A DNA stretch of 64,000 bases from Anseranas semipalmata (lineage: Eukaryota > Chordata > Aves > Anseriformes > Anseranatidae), in NCBI GenBank assembly GCA_013399115.1, contig VXAA01005193.1:1767372-1831371 (forward strand), written 5' to 3'. Numbering within the stretch: position 1 is the first letter of the stretch; each line of letters starts with the position of its first letter. Both the position numbers and the translations under genes were made by a program. Shown here in pieces: positions 59,501-64,000 of this stretch. Below the pieces are notes generated by a model. The model did no database searches. It was not told where the DNA came from and saw only the letters and a list, made by a program, of their open reading frames with translations.

Positions 59501-61008
59501 GTACATGCCTTCTCACAACAGCGTACAAAAACCTTACACACGCAGTGGTCAGGGTGCCTACCCCAAGAAACAGAGGGAGAAGAATTAAGTATTTACAGGA
59601 AGCAACAAAATAACAAGTGTGAAGAAGTGTTAAGTTGTTGTTTTGTGTACTTATCTCGCTCTTCTGAATAGCTAAGAATTATCTTTGTAACAAATTAAAT
59701 TTCATACAACAATCAGAATATTCCACTACAAGAATCATTAATTTTAGATTACTCTAAGATAAAAAACGAACCTGTGGTCCAACTGCTTCAGACAACTGGT
59801 TTTGAATTAAGAATTTAGGAATAAGTGTTGGTAACAGGTTACTTACCTTACAAACAGACATGACGTTAATGTTGATCATTTTGTCAATTGTCTGCAAGAA
59901 AGCAAAGATTCACGTTTTATTCTAAGTTATTTGAACATCATTTACACACACCCTGGGTTGCAAGTGCCAGGATAAATTAAACCTTACTCTTCTACATCCA
60001 CCTTTACTTCATGCCTTCTTGTGTTAGTACCAGGAGAAAGCAGTGACAGACTTTCAAGGCAGTCTCTGAATTGTTTTTGACCAAATTTTATCCCTGAGTA
60101 GGGACTCATGCTAATAAAGAACAACACAGATGCATCACATTGACACTGCACTTCCTAACACCATTTACAATATTTATGAATTCTGGTATTTCAGACATGT
60201 TCATGTATTCATATTTATATTGTGCTCTTCACCACTTTAGAGCATTGTTTTAGTCATTTAAGTTCACTCATCAGGTAAAAAAAAAAGTTTGTTTTGTTTT
60301 GCTAAATATTATGAAGCTTAGTTGAAGGTGAACAAAAAAAGTTACGTTCACTAATACCTAAGCAGAAAGCCCAAAACCACAATATATACAGTTAGCTACA
60401 GGGGGGTTGGAAACAAACTCATACACCAGTGAAAGTGTTCAAAACCAGCAATTACGAAGTACTCAATGCAACCACAATTGTCTCTACGTTACAAAATGTC
60501 TAAACCAGTCCTATTTAAGTTTCAGAACAGTGTTCTGGAATATGCAGCTACCATTCATGAGCTACCATTGCTTACTTCCCTTCAACTGCTTAAAAACCAC
60601 CCCACAAGCAAAAGAAGACAAGTAAAGAACAAGAGCCAGATGAGACCACAGACGAGTGGAATTCAGTCACTGACCCCAGAGAATCTGTCTAAAATAGAAA
60701 TACACTGAACTCAGAAATTCATTTGACATATAAATAACACTGCACAAAAAACTGAGGCTGCCATCATCTCAACTGTGCAATGTTGCCTATGTAAACCTCT
60801 TAGAACCCTTTTGGAACCCTTAATTCTAATCAGAAAACCTTGTTCTTTTGGGTTCTTCACCAAATCTAAGTATTTTTGCCTTATCCATTAAGCATTGAGT
60901 GCTAGCAATGAGAACACTGCAAAGGAACAGAAAAACAACTTACCTTATCCAGGTCTGGAACATCAATGAAGTATTCAGGATAAGAATACGAAATTCCCAC
61001 ATTGTTTA
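32450..61008 (-). CDS. HSD17B12: HSD17B12, very-long-chain 3-oxoacyl-CoA reductase (3' coding part, exons 5-11)
   Basis: ER membrane short-chain dehydrogenase that reduces 3-ketoacyl-CoA in the very-long-chain fatty acid elongation cycle and can also convert estrone to estradiol. Seven exons, joined minus-strand: 61008-60944, 59891-59847, 49773-49739, 44327-44246, 40033-39968, 32910-32761, 32554-32450. All are GT-AG and in frame. They give 182 residues, exactly human 131-312. Visible SDR features: NNVG just after the nucleotide fold, Ser in NISSA, and the catalytic pair in YSATK (human Tyr202/Lys206). The C-terminus ends KKMKEK, which keeps a KxKxx-type ER retrieval signal. The NADPH motif TGxxxGIG and the N-terminal membrane segment are encoded by exons beyond the right edge. 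No lesion is seen. Confidence 0.96.
32555..32760 (-). other. HSD17B12 intron 10 (206 bp)
   Basis: The smallest intron in the window, with donor GTAAGT and acceptor TTTTTAG. It is AT-rich with no other feature. Confidence 0.9.
32761..32910 (-). CDS. HSD17B12: HSD17B12 exon 10
   Basis: One hundred and fifty bases, 50 codons, phase 0 on both sides. It starts [14 protein letters not shown] and contains [14 protein letters not shown], ending GYLPHALM; human has SVLPYFVATKLAKI at the same point. It covers human residues 229-278, the substrate-binding side of the SDR fold after the active site. Confidence 0.98.
35038..35092. repeat. GA-rich simple repeat
   Basis: An interrupted (GA)n tract with GGGA and GAAA variants is read directly. 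It lies about 70 bp left of the CR1 fragment in HSD17B12 intron 9. Confidence 0.85.
35160..35465 (+). mobile_element. CR1 LINE fragment (3' end), decayed
   Basis: The plus strand reads like the last few hundred bases of CR1. Blocks equivalent to ACTGGAACAGGTTGCCCAGAGA, a CCATCCTTGAAGGTTTTCAAG core (positions 35342-35362), a GGCTGGATAAAGCC block, and a GACTAGAAAAGTTCCT block (35434-35449) appear in the correct order. The terminal ATTCTATG repeat is not recognisable. It is a 5'-truncated, diverged copy with no coding capacity, antisense to HSD17B12. Boundaries are approximate. Confidence 0.75.
37143..37160. repeat. Poly-A run
   Basis: About 18 A residues on the plus strand, within HSD17B12 intron 9. 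No recognisable retroposon body sits beside it. Confidence 0.85.
39927..39940. promoter_or_regulatory. RFX X-box-like motif
   Basis: GTTGCTGTGGTAAC is an imperfect inverted repeat that fits the RFX consensus GTNRCC-N(0-3)-RGYAAC except for one base of the left arm. It sits in intron 9, 28 bp from the exon 9 donor. Functional use is inference. Confidence 0.3.
39968..40033 (-). CDS. HSD17B12: HSD17B12 exon 9
   Basis: Sixty-six bases, 22 codons, phase 0 at both ends, with acceptor TTTTCTCTTTAG and donor GTGAGT. It encodes [20 protein letters not shown] plus VQ, aligned with human TFVDFFSQCLHEEYRSKGVFVQ (residues 207-228), the helix directly after the catalytic YSATK. Confidence 0.97.
43215..43745 (+). 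mobile_element. CR1 LINE fragment (reverse transcriptase 3' part), decayed
   Basis: Consecutive CR1 blocks are readable on the plus strand: TGGACCACCAGGCTCAAAGG, then TTCAATATCTGCCATCAGTG, a GACCTAGATGATGGCACACA block, GTGCACCCTCAGCACATTTG followed by CAGATGACA, and GTGGCTGACATGAC. A translated trace of this part reads [17 protein letters not shown], the LINE RT region around the FADD box. Later blocks (AACCCCATGC; GGGCTACATTAG) keep CR1 order. Many indels and stops mean no coding capacity. It is antisense to HSD17B12 in intron 8, and the boundaries are approximate. Confidence 0.8.
44164..44175 (+). promoter_or_regulatory. CTCF-like motif
   Basis: CCACTAGATGGA on the plus strand matches the CTCF core CCASYAGRKGGC with one mismatch at the end. 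It lies in intron 8, about 70 bp from the exon 8 donor. Confidence 0.3.
44246..44327 (-). CDS. HSD17B12: HSD17B12 exon 8 (catalytic exon)
   Basis: Eighty-two bases: one leading A completes the Arg codon begun in exon 7, then 27 codons. The acceptor is CTTTCAG and the donor GTAAGT. It encodes [20 protein letters not shown] followed by TLYSATK, with the catalytic Ser (NISS) and the Tyr-x-x-x-Lys pair of short-chain dehydrogenases. Human has AILNISSGSGMLPVPLLTIYSATK. Confidence 0.98.
47120..47129. promoter_or_regulatory. MEF2 consensus site
   Basis: CTATATTTAG fits YTAWWWWTAR exactly and lies 10 bp from an RFX-type palindrome in the intronic CpG-rich patch. Confidence 0.4.
47140..47153. promoter_or_regulatory. 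RFX X-box palindrome
   Basis: GTTGCCGTGGCAAC is an inverted repeat (GTTGCC / GGCAAC) with a 2-base spacer. It is an exact fit to the RFX X-box consensus GTNRCC-N(0-3)-RGYAAC, found in promoters of ciliary and MHC class II genes. It lies in the CpG-rich patch of HSD17B12 intron 7. Confidence 0.5.
49739..49773 (-). CDS. HSD17B12: HSD17B12 exon 7 (35-bp micro-exon)
   Basis: Thirty-five bases encode [11 protein letters not shown], and a trailing AG forms Arg with exon 8. The acceptor is TTTTTGCAG and the donor GTGAGT. Human has MTQLVLPGMVER. Splice phases match both neighbours, which confirms this very small exon. Confidence 0.96.
49774..59846 (-). other. HSD17B12 intron 6
   Basis: A 10-kb intron, the longest completely inside the window. 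It contains a C-run (about 50633-50642), a short TG-rich run (about 53401-53420), a poly-T run (about 57755-57771), a CTCF-type motif (58519-58536), and two stretches with protein-like but unassigned open frames (55.0-55.4 and 57.2-57.7 kb). No recognised mobile element was found. Confidence 0.65.
58519..58536 (-). promoter_or_regulatory. CTCF-type motif
   Basis: The minus strand reads GTGCCAGCAGAGGGAGTGC. Its CCAGCAGAGGGA fits the CTCF core CCASYAGRKGG exactly over the first eleven positions, with A instead of C in the twelfth. It lies in intron 6. Occupancy is inference. Confidence 0.45.
59847..59891 (-). CDS. HSD17B12: HSD17B12 exon 6
   Basis: Forty-five bases, 15 codons ([15 protein letters not shown]), phase 0, with acceptor TTTCTTGCAG and donor GTAAGT. 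Human has VIKKMININILSVCK. This is the SDR helix carrying the conserved Asn before the active-site Ser. Confidence 0.96.
59892..60943 (-). other. HSD17B12 intron 5
   Basis: A 1.05-kb intron, AT-rich, with no recognised feature. Confidence 0.75.
60944..61008 (-). CDS. HSD17B12: HSD17B12 exon 5
   Basis: Sixty-five bases: TA completes a Val codon begun in exon 4, then 21 codons. The acceptor is TTTCATTTCAG and the donor GTAAGT. It encodes [20 protein letters not shown] plus K, matching human VNNVGMSYEYPEYFLDVPDLDN. NNVG is the SDR motif (NNAG in classical members) that stabilises the central sheet. This is the most 5' exon visible. Confidence 0.97.
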
Positions 61009-62283
61009 CTGAAATGAAAGCAAGAAGTTTTATTTAAATTGCTTCAAATATATCTGATTTCTGATGCTCTGATTAAGTATGACTTTCAAGCAATGCTCTT
61101 TATGTTGCAGTTGAACCATTTAACCTCTTTAATCAAGTTTCCTTAACTGTAAATATACTTGTACACACGAGTGGGGTGCAAAAGCAAATATGCAAGCCAT
61201 TTTTAACATGTAAATGTTACTTCTGCAATTAAGTGCTGGCACATTCAGCATGCTGCATCCCTCTTGCACTGCTTTTCCCACCGCAGCAGAGGACCACCTC
61301 CTGCGTGGAGATGCCGGTGCACACCATGCAGATGTACGAGCTCCACTGCTGCAACAGGCAGTGCAGCCACAGAAACGGAGCTCCACGCCAAAGAAAGGCT
61401 CCCAGTGCCTGGCAGGACATTCAGCGAAGCTGTTCGATGTTTTTTTCAATAAAAAAAATACAAACCAAGCAAAAATAAGACAGAAAAGTCTCCCAGTAAG
61501 TTCCCTCAACACTTTTTTTGGACGTTTGCCCTGTTCCCCACCCACTGCAAGGCGTGCAGGTTCATGACAGCTTAGGGACATGCACCAAGACCCTCCTCAG
61601 TCTTAGATTAGTGCAGAAAAGCAACACTTTTTTTTTTTTTGCCCAGGAGAGCCCTAGGAAGGAAATACACTGCTGCCCGCGAGTAGGACTGGAGAGGAAA
61701 GGACAGGAGAGGAGAGGACAGTAGGTGGCAGCAAGAGCCCAGGCGCTGCAGCACTCGCGGAGAGGCTGGGGGAAGGAGGAGGCACGGCTTAGAGTGAGGA
61801 GAAATCACATTAATGACAGTCTTCGTACATTAAGCAGCCTGTGTTTTTGACAGAGTCTCTGCCTTTAGAAATGGTTCCTGGTTTGCTTTCGCTGGGCGTT
61901 CGCAGGCTTGCTACATGGAGATCCATCGCAGCAAGCTGCTCCCAGCCACCCCCACGCTCCTCAGATCTGCAAAATCTCTCCCCATTGGCAGCATGAAAAT
62001 TAACTGAGAGAATGTATTAACTACTTAAACCTGATTTTTTTCAGTGCAGCACTTCAGACTGGCAAGGTTTTATTCTGAGACCTGAAACCAGTATTCATTC
62101 TCCAGTCTCAACCCAAGTAGCAGAAAACTTCTAGTATCATTAGAAAACAATGCAGCTCTGCAGTCTCAGTTTATTCAAACTTAATAAAGCATATTGGTAC
62201 GGAGACAAAAAAACAAGCAAATGGGATCTCCGTTTCCTAAGTATCTGTTGTTCATCTTACGCAAGTGAATCTTGTGACATTTC

Positions 62284-62297
62284 GTTGCTGTGGCAAC
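62284..62297. promoter_or_regulatory. RFX X-box-like palindrome
   Basis: GTTGCTGTGGCAAC is an inverted repeat with one mismatch to the RFX consensus left arm, located in HSD17B12 intron 4. Confidence 0.35.
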
Positions 62298-62299
62298 AT

Positions 62300-62352
62300 T
62301 TTACATTTATATAGCATCTTACACCCCAGAGAATCCTAAAGTGCTATATATG
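62300..62352 (+). repeat. Possible ancient conserved vertebrate repeat remnant
   Basis: The order ATTTATATAGCATCTT, then about 17 bases, then TCCTAAAGTGCTATAT resembles the ATTTATATAGCRCCTT...CTCAAAGCRCTTTA pattern of an old repeat that recurs in many vertebrate genomes. I cannot name the family with certainty. Confidence 0.3.
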
Positions 62353-63104
62353 CTCAGCAGCACTGTTCACCTCTAGGGTACCGTCTACAGGGGGGTAAGA
62401 AACACAGCTAAAAGGTACTGATGCTTTTGTTTTGTCTGGTTGGTTCGGGTTTTGTTTTTTTAAATAGCCCCTACACCTCTGCCAAAAGCTATAATTTTTA
62501 CACCAAACCTGAAAGGTATTTCAGCATCGGCAGACATTCAGGACATGCAGGCAACATATACAAGAGACTCTGGCAGAAGTTCCCAAGCTTCATTCAGAGA
62601 TTCTCTCAAACTACAGCATTTTTAGCCCAGACCTCTTTTTATATTTATGGAAACCCTTAGCTGATTTGTCATGTTGTGTTTTAAAATTTTAACTTTTGGA
62701 TAACCTTTAAAAAGAAAGGAGTTGAGGAGAACAGAGTTTGGCAAATTCCCAGCAGACGTTTGCTACATTTAGAGAGAAAAGTTTTAAAAAGGGGGAAGGT
62801 CCAATCTTGCTATTTCCAGAGCAAGACAAAAGATTTTTCCCTAGTTTTCATCCTAAATTAAACTGTTTTTCAGTCCATCTCTCTGGAAATGATTTTTGCT
62901 ATGAACTGCAGCAGAGTTTGGGGACTATCCCTGGTTGTTCTTTCCAAATCCAGCATATTGCATATGACTCGTGTTACAGAGACAGTCACACAAAATTCAC
63001 ACCCCTTACTAGAAACTGCGACCCAGATATGCACCCTTCCAGTTTCAGCCATCGTTTTTCTACCAGATCATATTTTGCTGCAGTTAGGAACAAAATTTAA
63101 AAAC

Positions 63105-63127
63105 AAAAAAAAAAAAAAAAAAAAAAA
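63105..63127. repeat. Poly-A run (23 bases)
   Basis: An uninterrupted A run on the plus strand in HSD17B12 intron 4. No retroposon body with a clear identity precedes it. Confidence 0.9.
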
Positions 63128-64000
63128 TGGGTTTTCAGTTTGTAAAGGCACGTTTTACCTCAAAAGAACTGGGTAATGACAGGGTAAGATACTGTCCAGC
63201 AATAGCTCCTTTCAAGAATCACAGAAATTTAAGAACAGCAAAAGATTTCCCACCTCTGCTTGTTTAACATATTGCTGTAGCTAGCACATGTTCGAAGTCA
63301 CTGACAGACGCTGTTTTGAACACACAGCAAAAACATTATGCAAACTCTTTTAGCCTTCGTACGTGGGTGAGAAGAAGCTTCCAAATAAGAAGTTTACAAG
63401 GATTTCGATCTGTAAGTTCTTTAGTTAGACTCTGTGCAACTCTATAATCAGAAACTCGATCTTCAGCAGTATATGCGGAGACTCCCGTGTCTAAGTGCAA
63501 GGTTAAAAAATGATTACCATAGATCATCAGCAACTTTGCTATACCACCAAGTGTTCTCATAGCTCCTGTTCCAGATGAGACCCGAACGAAGAAAATATAC
63601 TGTAACCTGAGAACTCATCCCTTGTGGTTGTTCTCATTTAAACCCATGTTTTTCCTCACACAAACATGCAAAACACAGATTAGCAAAAGCTATATTCTGG
63701 ATTGCAACAAACTCTACAGAATTTAAAATACAAGGCACTAAAGCATGAAATTAATTGCCACAAAAAAAAAAATTAGTCTTTCTAGAGTAACCATAGTCTG
63801 TGCTGAAAAATTACACTAAGTGGTTTTTGTTAATACAGCTATATCTGGGGAAAGAAAAAAATCCTACGTATCATGTAATCTGATGATCTCAAGCATAAGA
63901 CCTACTAAAATTGCAAGTGAACATCCTGCTTAGCTAGAAAAAAAAAAGACGTCTGTAAACCTGCGTTGGCAAGGGCTGCAAGAAAATGGTGAAAGAGCTC

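Larger units (their letters stand above)
61009..64000 (-). other. HSD17B12 intron 4 (partial, runs off the window)
   Basis: At least 3 kb with no exon 4 recognised, so exons 1-4 lie beyond 64000. Contents: a GC-richer, purine-rich patch (about 61680-61800), an X-box-like palindrome (62284-62297) followed by an ancient-repeat-like stretch, and a 23-base poly-A run (63105-63127). Open frames at 61129-61581 and 62738-63100 have no recognised family. Confidence 0.7.

Noticed and set aside
61129..61581. 150-codon minus-strand frame, considered as HSD17B12 exon 4
   Set aside because: It shows no similarity to the expected exon 4 sequence and has no donor in the phase needed by exon 5 (one base carried over).
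61724..61738. Possible CTCF site (minus strand CTGCCACCTACTG)
   Set aside because: It mismatches the core at several positions beyond CCACC, too weak to report as a site.
63336..63560. 74-codon minus-strand frame, considered as an upstream HSD17B12 exon
   Set aside because: The translation does not match the SDR nucleotide-binding region, and no suitable acceptor/donor pair flanks it.
1..64000. tRNA, rRNA, microRNA, CRISPR or bacterial-type operon features
   Set aside because: None could be recognised by eye. The window is vertebrate genomic DNA with spliced genes, and a hairpin or covariance-model search would be needed to exclude small RNAs.

Overview
This window is vertebrate nuclear DNA and is most likely from a bird. 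Coding information sits in short exons with canonical GT-AG introns, the intron lengths are modest, and two decayed LINE copies have the wording of avian/reptilian CR1. Two protein-coding genes can be reconstructed exon by exon. Both are on the minus strand, in the HSD17B12-then-ALKBH3 order known from human 11p11.2. The first 548 bases are an assembly gap.

Layout from low to high coordinates. 549-10.7 kb is intergenic. It starts with a CpG-rich flank beside the gap, has a MEF2-type palindrome near 1.47 kb and a GC-rich patch at 5.5-6.25 kb, and shows no gene I can name. 10,715-10,850 is an orphan exon-like segment on the minus strand. 11.5-30.42 kb is ALKBH3: eight coding exons were resolved (exons 3-10 by the human scheme), plus a non-coding first exon in a CpG island. 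The short exon 2 expected to carry the start codon was not found. 30.6-64 kb is the 3' part of HSD17B12: exons 5-11, with a 3'UTR of about 1.85 kb. Exons 1-4 lie beyond the right edge. Introns 8 and 9 of HSD17B12 each hold a CR1 fragment.

The exon sums agree with the human proteins. Exons 4-10 of ALKBH3 give 225 residues after the exon 3/4 junction, and exons 5-11 of HSD17B12 give 182 residues, the same as human residues 131-312. Iron and 2-oxoglutarate ligands (ALKBH3) and the Ser/Tyr/Lys catalytic set (HSD17B12) are intact, so both genes look functional. The two act in unrelated pathways: repair of alkylated single-stranded DNA/RNA, and microsomal very-long-chain fatty acid elongation with steroid reduction. 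Their link is positional. The HSD17B12 poly(A) signal lies only about 200 bp upstream of the ALKBH3 first exon, and a consensus CTCF core sits inside that exon.

I found no new biological system. The most useful leads are the tight tandem junction with its CTCF core, a paired MEF2/RFX element in a CpG-rich patch inside HSD17B12 intron 7, several RFX X-box-like palindromes, the orphan exon at 10.7 kb, and the unresolved ALKBH3 N-terminus.
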